DNA of 64,000 bases from assembly GCA_038206395.1 (NCBI GenBank), contig JBBRAX010000008.1, positions 1-64,000 on the forward strand, read 5' to 3'. The stretch's first letter is position 1. Every line of letters begins with the position of its first letter. Shown piece after piece: positions 40,729-49,697 of the stretch. Made by a program: the position numbers and the translations under genes. The notes under the pieces are model-generated. The model was not told the origin of the DNA. It ran no database searches and saw only the letters and a list, made by a program, of their open reading frames with translations. This DNA comes from JAGSPQ01 sp038206395 (GTDB lineage Bacteria; Myxococcota; Myxococcia; Myxococcales; Myxococcaceae).

Positions 40729-42807
40729 TCAGTGGGTCAGGATCTTCGCTGGCAATTGCTTGAGCGGCCCGGGCAGCGCGCCCTCGAGGTTGTTGACGAA
40801 CGGGACCGCGTAGCGGCCCTGCCAGACCGAGGCGAGGCGCGGCTTCCAGTACGGGTTGAAGAAGTTCGGCTGCTCGGCCCAGTTGCCGGGGCGGTGGTAG
40901 TAGGTCTGGCCGCGCGAGATGACGTTGAGGCCCTTGAAGAGAAGGAAATCCTTCCGGGTGTTGTCCATCGTCAGCTTCGTGGGCTGCTTGAAGGCGAAGG
41001 TCATCGCGCCCGTGTCGTTGAGCAGCGCGGGCTTGTTGCTGCCGGCGCCCGTCTGATCGCCTGGGTTGAGCATTTCAGCGGCGGACTTGTTGAGCATCAC
41101 CCACGTCGACGGCTGGTTGAATTCCTGGGCGCGGTTCGCGGCGGCGGTGATGCTCGGGTCGCCTCCGCTGCCGAGGCCCTGCCCGCAGGGCGCGCCGTAC
41201 TGGCCGGGCTCGAAGTGCGGGAAGTGGGTGAGGCCTTCCCACGGGTGGTTGCCATCGCGAATCGGGCGCACGTTCGCGACCCAGACTTCGGTCTTGATGT
41301 CGAAGGCGAACGTCTCGACGATCGGCTTCGACCAGATGTTGAGGCCGAGGTCCTGGTATTCGTTGGGGGTGCCGCCGAAGAGGCCGCCCGTGCTCTTGTT
41401 CGGCAGGTCCGACTGCTGGCTGCCGCTGACGCCGCTGCGGGTGACCAGGCGCCAGTGAATGCCACCGCCCTGCCCCGTCGGGTCTTCTTCTTTGCTCATC
41501 GCCCAGATGCTGGGCTTCACGGTGTTGCGAAACGGGTGGGTGCTGTCGCGGTCTTTGCGGTTGTCGCCCCAGCACTTCAGCGGGTTCTCGTCGTCGCGGC
41601 ACGACAGCGGGTTGACGAGCTTGAAGACGGCGAGGTTGAGCTCGGCCGGGCCGATTTTGATCGAGTAGATGTCGTCAGAGCCGATCGCGTCGCCCTGGGT
41701 GAGGTCGGTGATCGGGCGCTTGGGCAGGTCGTTCTTCCAGTCGCGAATGTAGTTGCGGTCGTTCGACCCTTCTTTGCCGACGCTGAAGTTGTAGCTGAGC
41801 ATCTTCGTCTGGCCCCACTTCCAGTCGAGCTTGCCGAGGATGTCGCGAATGATGCCGAAGTTGGATGGCAGGGGGATGATCTGCCCCGGCCGGCGATCGG
41901 TGACCCAGCCGGGGCCGCAGGCGCTGCCGCCGCTGCCTTCGCGATCGCAGGCGAAGCGGGTCGCGTTGGCGATCTTCCCCATCGACCGTTTCGCGCGGGC
42001 GATCTTGTCGGTCTCTTCGCTGTTGGCGACCGGCAGCGTGTCGAAGAGGTTGGTCGGGTTGGCGAGCAGCGAGACTCCGGATTCCTTCATGTGGGCGCGG
42101 TTCAGGATGCACGCAGACAGCGCGCCGCTGACACTGCGGCTGCCCCACGAGCCGATGTTTGGATCATTCTCGACGATGACGTCGTTCGAGGTGTTGAGGA
42201 CGTGCGTCATCGTCCCGTAGAGCGTGACCTGCGCGAGCGCCGCCAGCGCCTTGTTGAGGATGCGGTGGCCGGGGATGACGATCTGCCCGATGAAGTAGTC
42301 GGGGTTGGTGGCCTTGAGGGTGGCCTGAATCGCCTGGGCGGCCCCTTTGATGATCTGCTTGATCGCCTCGAGCCCCTTGAACAGGGCCTTCAAGACTGGG
42401 CCGACGTACGGAATTGCCTCGAGGCCGGCACAGATCGCTTCCCACTTCCAGCCGTCGGGATCTCCGCAGGGGTTGGCGGTGAGGACGACCCCCACGGCAT
42501 CGGCGAAGAAGGCCTCGAGGAAGTACATGAACGACAACATCGACTGCCAGACCATCGCGGCGACGTAGTGCGAGACCTGGGTGCGGTTGCTGAACGCGTA
42601 GAAGTTGAAGGCGCGCGCCTCCATCGCGGCCATCGAATAGGCAGCGGCGTCGGCGGTGTTCTGCAGGCGAACGCGCTCGTTGATGTTGTGGCCGAGGTTG
42701 ATGGTCGCGAGCACCGCGATCGAAAGAATCAGGACCATCAGCGACGCGAGGACCAGGGCCTGGCCTTCCCGGCGGCGCATCGCGTGGCGAAGGGTGCGGG
42801 TGAACAT
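40729..42807 (-). CDS. TadG-like membrane protein with large extracytoplasmic domain, 692 aa
   Basis: The N-terminus RRREGQALVLASLMVLILSIAVLA is a TadG/pilus-type leader with one membrane helix, followed by LGHNINERVRLQNTADAAAYSMA, the typical TadG region. The rest, about 640 residues, is a large extracytoplasmic domain without recognised family. It has several Cys (CGDPDGWKWE, SCRDDENPLKCWGD), so disulfides are likely. The Glu at +5 of TadE is absent, as in TadG. ATG at 42807 is preferred over the upstream start because it lies 5 bases after the previous stop. Confidence 0.8.
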   Translation of the reverse strand: MFTRTLRHAMRRREGQALVLASLMVLILSIAVLATINLGHNINERVRLQNTADAAAYSMAAMEARAFNFYAFSNRTQVSHYVAAMVWQSMLSFMYFLEAFFADAVGVVLTANPCGDPDGWKWEAICAGLEAIPYVGPVLKALFKGLEAIKQIIKGAAQAIQATLKATNPDYFIGQIVIPGHRILNKALAALAQVTLYGTMTHVLNTSNDVIVENDPNIGSWGSRSVSGALSACILNRAHMKESGVSLLANPTNLFDTLPVANSEETDKIARAKRSMGKIANATRFACDREGSGGSACGPGWVTDRRPGQIIPLPSNFGIIRDILGKLDWKWGQTKMLSYNFSVGKEGSNDRNYIRDWKNDLPKRPITDLTQGDAIGSDDIYSIKIGPAELNLAVFKLVNPLSCRDDENPLKCWGDNRKDRDSTHPFRNTVKPSIWAMSKEEDPTGQGGGIHWRLVTRSGVSGSQQSDLPNKSTGGLFGGTPNEYQDLGLNIWSKPIVETFAFDIKTEVWVANVRPIRDGNHPWEGLTHFPHFEPGQYGAPCGQGLGSGGDPSITAAANRAQEFNQPSTWVMLNKSAAEMLNPGDQTGAGSNKPALLNDTGAMTFAFKQPTKLTMDNTRKDFLLFKGLNVISRGQTYYHRPGNWAEQPNFFNPYWKPRLASVWQGRYAVPFVNNLEGALPGPLKQLPAKILTH

Positions 42808-42812
42808 GGTGT

Positions 42813-43826
42813 CTAGAGGCCCCACGAGGGGTTGAGGTGCATGATCCACTTGCGGTGGAAGTTCGACTGCATCCGCATCGAGTAGGTGGCAGTCAGCGGC
42901 AGGAAGTAGCGCTTGCCGACGACGCTCGAGAGCAGCGGAATCGAGCCGGTGGCCAGGCCCCAGAGCACGAGCATCTCGGGCTTGTAGACGGTGTCGAAGC
43001 CCTTCTGCTGCTTGATGCCCTTGCCCTGCGCCGCCAGCGCCGAGACGTCACCGGACTTGCCGAGCATGTTCTGCTTGTTGGTGGTCGACCGGTCGATGGA
43101 ACCGTAGAGCGCGACGTTCGAGTTCCCGGCGTACCAGCTGAGGAAGATGATCCAGTTCGCGAAGGGGACGCGCATCTCGTACCAGTAGCGAAGGCGAATC
43201 TGCAGAACGGTGGCCTTGCGGTAGACCTCTTCCTGGTTGTCCGGCAGCGGCAGGTTGAAGAACTTGGCGATCTTCTGCTCGAGGTTCGGAACCTCGGGGT
43301 ACGCGTCGGCCCCATCGAAGTCGAGCTCCTTCCAGTTGAGGCCGTCGCGCAGCTTCCAGATGTTGTCGATGGGCGTGAAGTACGCGGGGTTGACGGTGTC
43401 GACGCGGATGAAGCCGAGCAGGTTGGCGCCGTTGATTGACTTCATGTCGGGGCCGACGCCCCACGACAGCTGCGAGAGCGCGGCGTCGTACAGCTGGTGT
43501 TTGAGCCACGTCTCACCGAGCCTGACGAGGCTGTCGGTGCGGCCCATGGTCGGCAGCAGCGCGACGATCGCCGCGTCGTGCATGCGCTCGTTGTTCCCAT
43601 TCCACACGATGCCGGCGCGCGCGGCCTGGTAAGCGGCGTACTCGGTCATCAGCTTCGCGTGCTGGATCATCGTCAGCTGGATGATGCCCAGGCACATGAA
43701 GACCATCAGCGGCATGATGATCGCCGACTCGACGGCCGCCTGGCCGGACTCGAGCTGCGCGGGGTTGGGCGGCGTCTTCACTGAAGGGATTATCGGAACG
43801 GGCGGGGCTGCGGTGGCATCCGTCAT
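42813..43826 (-). CDS. TadE-like pseudopilin, 337 aa
   Basis: A Pro-rich lead is followed by ESGQAAVESAIIMPLMVFMCLG, a TadE-type leader with Glu at +5 and a hydrophobic helix, and by QHAKLMTEYAAYQAARAGIVWNG, typical of TadE. The rest is a large extracytoplasmic domain with no recognised family. The frame is open to 43844, but ATG at 43826 gives a better start. It is the first gene of the run of TadE/TadG-like genes on this strand. Confidence 0.78.
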   Translation of the reverse strand: MTDATAAPPVPIIPSVKTPPNPAQLESGQAAVESAIIMPLMVFMCLGIIQLTMIQHAKLMTEYAAYQAARAGIVWNGNNERMHDAAIVALLPTMGRTDSLVRLGETWLKHQLYDAALSQLSWGVGPDMKSINGANLLGFIRVDTVNPAYFTPIDNIWKLRDGLNWKELDFDGADAYPEVPNLEQKIAKFFNLPLPDNQEEVYRKATVLQIRLRYWYEMRVPFANWIIFLSWYAGNSNVALYGSIDRSTTNKQNMLGKSGDVSALAAQGKGIKQQKGFDTVYKPEMLVLWGLATGSIPLLSSVVGKRYFLPLTATYSMRMQSNFHRKWIMHLNPSWGL

Positions 43827-43875
43827 CCGGACCAGTACGACCAAGAATTACGGCGAGTTACGGCCGGAAATGCGT

Positions 43876-43892
43876 GAAAAAAGGTTTCCTTT
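43876..43892 (-). terminator. Weak rho-independent terminator after the GH31 gene
   Basis: On the minus strand AAAGG, loop AAA, CCTTT is followed by more T. The stem is only 5 bases, but it lies just after the GH31 stop and before the TadE-like gene, where a terminator is expected. Confidence 0.35.
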
Positions 43893-43909
43893 GTAAGCCT
43901 CGTTTCCGA

Positions 43910-46327
43910 TCAGGGCAACAAGCTCAGATCCCAGCGGATGAGGCGGGTGCTGCCCGAGGTGGTGACGCGGACGCCGTGGGTCGATGCGAGGCCGCGGGAA
44001 TTGATGCGCAGGCGGGTGGCCTCAGAAAGAAAGCAGCCGTCGCAGGTGGCCAGGTCGGTGGCGGCGGTGAGCAGATCTTCGGTGGTCGCGTCGCGCGAAG
44101 CGGTGAGCACCGTGTTGTCGGCGAGGGTCAGCGTGGCCGACTGGCCGGGAGCGAGCGCGGCGACGACGTCGAGCACGCCGGCGACAGAGGCGGCGGTGAC
44201 GACACCTGCTTGCGTCGCTGGGGCGAGCGTCTGCACCGAAGGGTCGAGCATCGGCAGCAGCTGGCCGGCGACGAGCAGCAGGGGCAGCTTGTCGAGAGGC
44301 GCGGGCATCGAGACCTCGGCGCCGCCCTCGTAGACGGTGCGATCCATCAGGTCGACGTAGCGGCCGGGAGGAAGCCAGGCCTTGCGGGTAGTCACTCCGC
44401 GGCGAACGACGGGAGCGGCGTAGAGCGCGGGCCCAAGGAAGAAGGCGTCGTCGACCTTGAGCGCGGCCGGCTCTTTCGGGTGAGTCAGCAGCGGGTGGCG
44501 CATCAGCGGCATGCCGGTGGCGTTGGCCTCTTTGGCGAGGACGAGGAAGTACGGCTGTAGCCGGGTGTGGAGCTTCGCCATCTGGCGCCAGGCGTCGATG
44601 GTCTGTTCGTCAGCGAACAGCTGCCACTTGGCGCGGCGCTCGATCGGGTTCGAGCAGGCGTTCTGGTCCATCATGATTGGGCTGACGGCCCCGAGCTGGA
44701 TCCAGCGGATGAAGATCTCTTTGTCTTTCGGTGCGTCGGTGAGGCACTTGAAGCCGGTGACGTCGCTGCCCCAGTAGGGCACGCCGGTGAGGCCCAGGTT
44801 CACTCCGCCGCGAAGGGCCGAAGGCAGGCCCTGGGTCTCGTCGAAGGTGGACTCGGCGTCGCCGCCCCACACGGCGGGCACGAAGGCCTGGGACCCTGTC
44901 CACCCGGCGCGGACGAAGAAGAGGTGATCGTCGGGCTTCTCTTCCTGCAGCACCTCGCGCGCCGCTTTCGCCGAGAGCATCGGGTACGGGTTGTGGAGCT
45001 CATCGCCGCGGCGGCCGTCGAAGAAGCGCCCATTGCGGGGCACGTACTCGCCGAAGTCGTGCATCCACCCGTCGTAGCCGAGGGCCAGCGCCCGCTTGAG
45101 CAGTGATTTGTACCAGGTGACCGCTTCGGGGTTGGTGAAGTCGATCATCGCCACGTTCAGCGGCGTGCCCGAGATCAAGAATGCGAGCGCGGGCTCACCT
45201 TTCGGATCTTTGACGAAGTAGCCCTTCTCTTTCCCGAACGCGTAGTCGGCGACGGCCATCGGGTGGTCCTGCGCGACGAACGGGTTGTAGTAGCCCATCA
45301 CCTTGAACCCGTTGGCGTGCATCGTCGACGTCCAGCCGGCGAGCTCGGCTTCGCGGGTGAGCTCGCTGCGTGCGGGAAGGAAGTGCACCGCGTCGTCGAC
45401 TGCGGTGATCGGCATCTTCAGCTCGCGCATCTTCTTCCACTCGGGGACGCCGTCGACGGTGCTGCCGTTGCCGATGCGGCGGCGCGGGCCGAACACCCAC
45501 GGCGCGGGGATGATGGGCCGGCCGGTGTCGCGGGTGAACTGGTCGAGGCTCTTTGCAGGCGCATCGTTGACGTAGGCGCGAAAGGCGAAGCCCTGCGAGT
45601 GGGCGGCGAGGCGCCAGGCGTCGGGCGCTTCGCTGCCGAGGTGGAACTCGCTGCGCACGTCGGCCTTGAGGTGAAGCGCGTAGCCGAGGGTCGACAAGAA
45701 GAAAGGCACCGGGAAGTACGTCATCGACGGCCCGTTCGGGTACGGGTTGGTGGCGCTGACGGGCGCCGACTCTCCACCGCCCAGGCCACCCTCTTCCGAC
45801 CAGTTGTACAAAGACCAGCCGCGGTGATCGACGGTGGCGAAGCGTTCGCCCAAGCCGAAGAAATGCTCGTCGGCGGGCAGCGCGAAGGTGAAGGCCGACT
45901 TGTTGAAGCGCGGCGCGGGGCCGCCGTCGAGGGCGGCGAAAGACGTCGTCGCGTCGAAGAGGTTTCCGGTGAGCGTGAGGGTGAGCGTGACTTCGGCGCC
46001 GTCGAGCTCAAAGGCGAGGACGGCAGCGGTGGCCGTCTTGCTGACGATGCGGGCGGGCCTGGTGGCGTGGGCCCAGGGGGACTCCATCGCCTTGTAGCCA
46101 TCCCAGCCGGGAAGAATCTGTTCGACGTAGGTGGGGTAGTCGATGGTGGCCGTGAAGTCGGTGGTCTTCAGCAGCGCGGCGCCGGCGGCGTTCTGCAGCG
46201 TGAAGGAAACGGGCGAGGTGGTGACGAGCACCTTTGCTTCGTCGGTCTTCAGCGTGAAAGACGTCTGAAGCTGTGGGGTGTTGCAGGCAGCGAAGACGGC
46301 CAGGGCCAGCGGAGCAAGGGGGCGCAC
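43910..46327 (-). CDS. Glycoside hydrolase family 31 lipoprotein, YihQ-like
   Basis: GH31 enzymes cleave alpha-glycosidic bonds by a retaining mechanism. The 805-residue protein begins with a lipoprotein signal (LALAVFAAC). The catalytic barrel has GYDGWMHDFGEYVP, with the nucleophile Asp, and AVWGGDAEST, with the acid/base Asp, plus RAGWTGSQ. These motifs resemble the YihQ (sulfoquinovosidase) branch. From memory of that branch, the sulfonate-binding Arg/Trp segment is not evident here, so the substrate is open. It is a lipid-anchored, probably periplasmic or surface enzyme. It lies 62 bases after the anti-sigma gene and does not overlap it. Confidence 0.9.
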   Translation of the reverse strand: MRPLAPLALAVFAACNTPQLQTSFTLKTDEAKVLVTTSPVSFTLQNAAGAALLKTTDFTATIDYPTYVEQILPGWDGYKAMESPWAHATRPARIVSKTATAAVLAFELDGAEVTLTLTLTGNLFDATTSFAALDGGPAPRFNKSAFTFALPADEHFFGLGERFATVDHRGWSLYNWSEEGGLGGGESAPVSATNPYPNGPSMTYFPVPFFLSTLGYALHLKADVRSEFHLGSEAPDAWRLAAHSQGFAFRAYVNDAPAKSLDQFTRDTGRPIIPAPWVFGPRRRIGNGSTVDGVPEWKKMRELKMPITAVDDAVHFLPARSELTREAELAGWTSTMHANGFKVMGYYNPFVAQDHPMAVADYAFGKEKGYFVKDPKGEPALAFLISGTPLNVAMIDFTNPEAVTWYKSLLKRALALGYDGWMHDFGEYVPRNGRFFDGRRGDELHNPYPMLSAKAAREVLQEEKPDDHLFFVRAGWTGSQAFVPAVWGGDAESTFDETQGLPSALRGGVNLGLTGVPYWGSDVTGFKCLTDAPKDKEIFIRWIQLGAVSPIMMDQNACSNPIERRAKWQLFADEQTIDAWRQMAKLHTRLQPYFLVLAKEANATGMPLMRHPLLTHPKEPAALKVDDAFFLGPALYAAPVVRRGVTTRKAWLPPGRYVDLMDRTVYEGGAEVSMPAPLDKLPLLLVAGQLLPMLDPSVQTLAPATQAGVVTAASVAGVLDVVAALAPGQSATLTLADNTVLTASRDATTEDLLTAATDLATCDGCFLSEATRLRINSRGLASTHGVRVTTSGSTRLIRWDLSLLP

Positions 46328-46389
46328 GGGGCGTTTCTAAGCACGGGCAGCGCGGTGCAGTCGCGGCTGGGCGAGGAATTCGAGGGGGG

Positions 46390-47925
46390 CTACTGGGCCG
46401 ACGCCGGCTTGGGCTGGTTCGCGGGCTCGACGCGCGAGTCGGGCGACGCGCTCTCAGAGTCGAACTTCTTGCGGGCGGGCTTCGGCGACTCGCGCTGCTT
46501 CTCGTTGCGGCGGCTGGCGATCGTCTTCGCGGCGGTGCTGTTGGGGAACTCGCGAATCAGCGCGCTGCAGTACTTGTCGGCCTGGGCCTCGTTGTCGAGC
46601 GCTTCGAGGGCAAGGCAGAGGCGGTTGAGGGCTTCGGCGCGGGTGGAGCCCTGGACGTTGGTCTGGAGGACGGCCAGCGCCTGCTTCACTTCTTCCTGGC
46701 GGTTGCCCGCGTTGCCGGCGGCGCGGGCGGCCTCGAGCGGACCCCGGGCGGCCAGGTCTTGCTCGCGGGCCTCGGCCTGAACGTCTTTCTCCATGCGCTT
46801 GCGATCGGCGAGATCGCTGGTGCCGCGCTCGGCAATTTCATCATCGGCGGCGCGGGCGGATTCCTGCTTGTAGGTGCTGGGCGACCGGGTGCCGAGGCCG
46901 CCCCTGCCGCCGCCGCCGTAGGGGCTGCCGGTGGACGCGCTGCCGCCAGCGCTGCCGAGCCCGACGCCGAGGCTGGGTGCGGTCTTCGGCGTGGGCGGGG
47001 GCGCCGAAGGCTTGGCGGCCGGCGCGGTCGAGAGCCCCATGGGCGGGGTTTTCGCGTCGAGGTCCCGGTCGGCCTTGTCGGCGCTTTCGGCCAGGACTTC
47101 CTGAACCTTGTTGGCCTGGGCCTTCGCCTTCTTCTCCTGCACGTACGAACCACGGGCGTTGCCGAAATCGGCCACCGGGGCTTCCTGTTCCGACTTCTTC
47201 GCGGCGGCGACGGCGTTGCCCAGGTCGGCCCGCTGCGCCTGCTGGCGGGCGTCTTTCGGGCCGGCGGTGGCGCCCATTTGCTGGGAGTAGCCGTCTTCGT
47301 TGCCGTTCTTGGCGAGGGCGTCGTTGGGCGCGGTGTCCCAGCCGTTGGCGCGGCGCAGCGCTCCCGAGGTCTTCCCGGCCTTCATCTTCTCGGCGACCTT
47401 CTGTGGCGTGGGTCGGTTGTCGCCCTGGGCGAAAGCAGCTTCGCCTTCGGCCTTCGGTTCGGGCGCGGGCTCGGCGGCAGGCAGAGCGGGCGCGGCGGCG
47501 ACGGGGGCCTGCCTTGATTCCCGCCGGGGCTTGGCCTCGAGCGCGGCCTTCTCAGCTGAGAACTCTTCGAGGCCCCCGTCTTGCTGGGTCTTCACGGCGA
47601 CGACGGCGACGAGCGCGAGCGCGCAGGCACCGGCAAGCGGAGCGACCAGGCGGCGCCACCAGGGAATTCCTTCCTTCGGAGCAGTCGCGTTTCGCGCGGC
47701 GGCCTGTTCGGCGTAGGCGAGCAGCGACTCGAGGCCAGCGATCGGCGCGGGCTCTTGCGAAAGGGCGGCCATGGTGGTGCGGACGCCGCGAATCTGCGCG
47801 AGGGCCTGGCTGCAGCGGCGGCACGACTTGAGGTGCGATTCCACCGCGCTTGCCTCGGGGGCAGGCAGCTCGCCGTAGGCGAAGTCGAGGAGCTTGTCCT
47901 CGTATTGGTGGGAAGCGGTTGCCAT
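46390..47925 (-). CDS. Zinc-finger anti-sigma factor with long periplasmic part, 511 aa
   Basis: The cytoplasmic head has the ZAS motif: H-x3-C-x2-C in VESHLKSCRRCSQAL. One membrane helix lies at about 90 to 110 (APLAGACALALVAVVAVK). The remaining 400 residues are Ala/Lys/Pro-rich and low in complexity, with a helical TPR-like part near the end (ALNRLCLALEALDNEAQADKYC). The gene is 22 bases after the ECF sigma gene, the usual arrangement. The large periplasmic part is longer than in most anti-sigma factors and may be the sensor. Confidence 0.87.
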   Translation of the reverse strand: MATASHQYEDKLLDFAYGELPAPEASAVESHLKSCRRCSQALAQIRGVRTTMAALSQEPAPIAGLESLLAYAEQAAARNATAPKEGIPWWRRLVAPLAGACALALVAVVAVKTQQDGGLEEFSAEKAALEAKPRRESRQAPVAAAPALPAAEPAPEPKAEGEAAFAQGDNRPTPQKVAEKMKAGKTSGALRRANGWDTAPNDALAKNGNEDGYSQQMGATAGPKDARQQAQRADLGNAVAAAKKSEQEAPVADFGNARGSYVQEKKAKAQANKVQEVLAESADKADRDLDAKTPPMGLSTAPAAKPSAPPPTPKTAPSLGVGLGSAGGSASTGSPYGGGGRGGLGTRSPSTYKQESARAADDEIAERGTSDLADRKRMEKDVQAEAREQDLAARGPLEAARAAGNAGNRQEEVKQALAVLQTNVQGSTRAEALNRLCLALEALDNEAQADKYCSALIREFPNSTAAKTIASRRNEKQRESPKPARKKFDSESASPDSRVEPANQPKPASAQ

Positions 47926-47947
47926 GGTCTTTGTCAGTCGGGGCCCT

Positions 47948-48571
47948 TCAGGCCACCGTTCTCCCTTCAGTCATTTCTCCGTCGACGCCGAGCTCACCCA
48001 ATTTCTTTCGCAAACCTTCCAGCGCGTACCGCATTCGGCTCTTCACCGTGTTTTCGTTAACGCCCGTGACCTCGGCGATCTCTTTGAATCCGATGCCGTG
48101 GTACTCGCGAAGCAGGAAGACCTCGCGCTGCTCGTCGGGCAGGGCTTGAACGGCCTGCTCGATCATCGGGCGAAGGCGCGTGTTGTGGGCGGCGCGATCG
48201 GGCGAGGCGCCGTCTAGATCCTGAACGGTTTCCCCGAGGGCGCGGCCGTCGGCGTCATCGCCCGCGACGGGCGCGTCGAGGGAGTCCGTCTTTCGGTAGC
48301 TCTCCTTTCTCGCGCTGTCCACGCAGAGGTTCCTCGCGATGGTGAAGACCCAGGTGGTGAACCTGGCCTTCGGTTGGTATTCGCCTGCGGATCTCACGAC
48401 TTTCAACCACGTCTCCTGAAGCAGGTCTTCGGCCCGCGCCTTGTGATTCGTGTAACGGAGAATGAAGTTGAAGACTGAGCCGCGGTGACGCGTGACGAGC
48501 GTAGAAAACGCCCGGGCGTCGCCCGACTTGAACGCGAGCATCAGCAGCTCATCGCTCGTCTCAGGTCCCAA
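47948..48571 (-). CDS. ECF RNA polymerase sigma factor
   Basis: This 207-residue sigma factor has region 2 (TRHRGSVFNFILRYTNHKARAEDLLQETWLKV) and region 4 (LPDEQREVFLLREYHGIGFKEIAEVTGVNENTVKSRMRYALEGLRK), with a short linker. It should be held inactive by the adjacent anti-sigma factor. The start is TTG at 48571, supported by AAAGGA on the coding strand with a 7-base spacer. The target regulon is unknown; the GH31 gene downstream is a candidate. Confidence 0.93.
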   Translation of the reverse strand: MGPETSDELLMLAFKSGDARAFSTLVTRHRGSVFNFILRYTNHKARAEDLLQETWLKVVRSAGEYQPKARFTTWVFTIARNLCVDSARKESYRKTDSLDAPVAGDDADGRALGETVQDLDGASPDRAAHNTRLRPMIEQAVQALPDEQREVFLLREYHGIGFKEIAEVTGVNENTVKSRMRYALEGLRKKLGELGVDGEMTEGRTVA

Positions 48572-48621
48572 ACTTCATTCCTTTGTTACCAGAGGTTGAA
48601 CGTGTGGCCGGCCGCGGTGAT

Positions 48622-49032
48622 CTACTTTCGCGAAAATCGCCGGTAAGTTGCGAGAATGACAGGCGTTGCCACTCCTATCACCAAACCCAGCTGCAGCAGC
48701 AGCGGCAACGGCAAGGGCCGCTGCAGGTGAATGAACAGGGTTCGACCCAACGCAAGTCCCAGCAGGGTGCCGGTGAAGAAGCGCCAGGCGTTGGAAAAGG
48801 CGTGGGGGCGGAAGCGGCCGTACGCCCAGTCGATGAGCGCGGGGGCAAGCAAGCCGAGTGAGAAAAGGAGGTCCAGCGGGTGGTCGAGCGGCGCGTGGAG
48901 CTTGAACTGCAATGCGATGGCGGCGAACAGCACGGGGTAGGTGCCGAGGCAGCGCGCGCAGACGTGGACGCCGCCGAGGTTGAAGGTGCGGTCGAGCTCG
49001 TCGGCGTGGTGGTGAGAGAGCCAGAACTTCAA
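48622..49032 (-). CDS. DUF2085 family membrane protein, 136 aa
   Basis: DUF2085 proteins are small membrane proteins of unknown role. The signature HVCARCLGTY is present after FWLSHHHADELDRTF, then about three hydrophobic helices. TTG at 49032 is preferred over an upstream start because it overlaps the stop of the DUF4276 gene as TTGA, implying coupling. The two Cys may bind a metal. Whether it belongs functionally to the ATPase pair upstream is unknown. Confidence 0.78.
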   Translation of the reverse strand: MKFWLSHHHADELDRTFNLGGVHVCARCLGTYPVLFAAIALQFKLHAPLDHPLDLLFSLGLLAPALIDWAYGRFRPHAFSNAWRFFTGTLLGLALGRTLFIHLQRPLPLPLLLQLGLVIGVATPVILATYRRFSRK

Positions 49033-49697
49033 GCAATCGACTCGAGGCGCGTCACCCACTCATCGAGATGCGTGCACTGGGTTCTAAGGTAAGCGAGCCC
49101 GACCTTCTCAAGAATGATTGGGCCATCAGAAACCTTCTTGTACTGAGAGATCATCGCCTCCAGCCGGCGGGACGGATGAGTTGCGGGTCCATGATTGATG
49201 TGCTCGACGGACTCGAACTCTTCCAGAACGGCTTCAAGCGAAGTCTGAAGTGCTTGGTTGCCGAAGTGGTCCGCGACGGCCCTGGGGTGTGCCAGCACCC
49301 AAGCCTCGAACTCGTGCACGGCAAGAAAGGGGACGAACCGTTCGGGGCCCTTCAGGTCGTGAGCTACAGCCGCTTCCACGCTCGCGGCGCGGCTTCGGGG
49401 TTCGGTGAGGGGCAATCCTGCCAGTTCGGCAACACCAGGAAAGTCAGCGGGGAGTCCGTAGAAATCAAAGAGCGTCGTTGTCCACGCATCTGAGTCCCGC
49501 AGGAGATGCTGAAGGTCTCGTTTCACCTTCGCCCAAGATGTGATGCCGCCCTTGTCCCTTGGACGCCCGGGGAGATGACGGGTCTCCAAGATGGTCGGCG
49601 TCACAGCGACGCCGTGCCCGAGGAGGTGCGGGGCCAAAATGCGGTTAACGAATGCTTCTTCGGATTGTCCTTCGACGAGAACCAGGAGCCTCCTCAT
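49029..49697 (-). CDS. DUF4276 family protein, TOPRIM-like
   Basis: This 222-residue protein begins LVLVEGQSEEAFVNRIL, where the Glu of VEG and the following Glu fit the TOPRIM-type metal site, with a later FDFYGLP. DUF4276 is often found beside an AAA ATPase, as here. The pair is thought to act in defence or genome conflict. ATG at 49697 overlaps the ATPase stop as ATGA. Like the ATPase gene it is visibly lower in G+C than its neighbours. A nuclease role is inference from the motif and the neighbour. Confidence 0.8.
   Translation of the reverse strand: MRRLLVLVEGQSEEAFVNRILAPHLLGHGVAVTPTILETRHLPGRPRDKGGITSWAKVKRDLQHLLRDSDAWTTTLFDFYGLPADFPGVAELAGLPLTEPRSRAASVEAAVAHDLKGPERFVPFLAVHEFEAWVLAHPRAVADHFGNQALQTSLEAVLEEFESVEHINHGPATHPSRRLEAMISQYKKVSDGPIILEKVGLAYLRTQCTHLDEWVTRLESIA

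Noticed and set aside
48575..49036. Second frame overlapping DUF2085
   Set aside because: It is Arg/Pro-rich shadow; the DUF2085 frame has the family signature.
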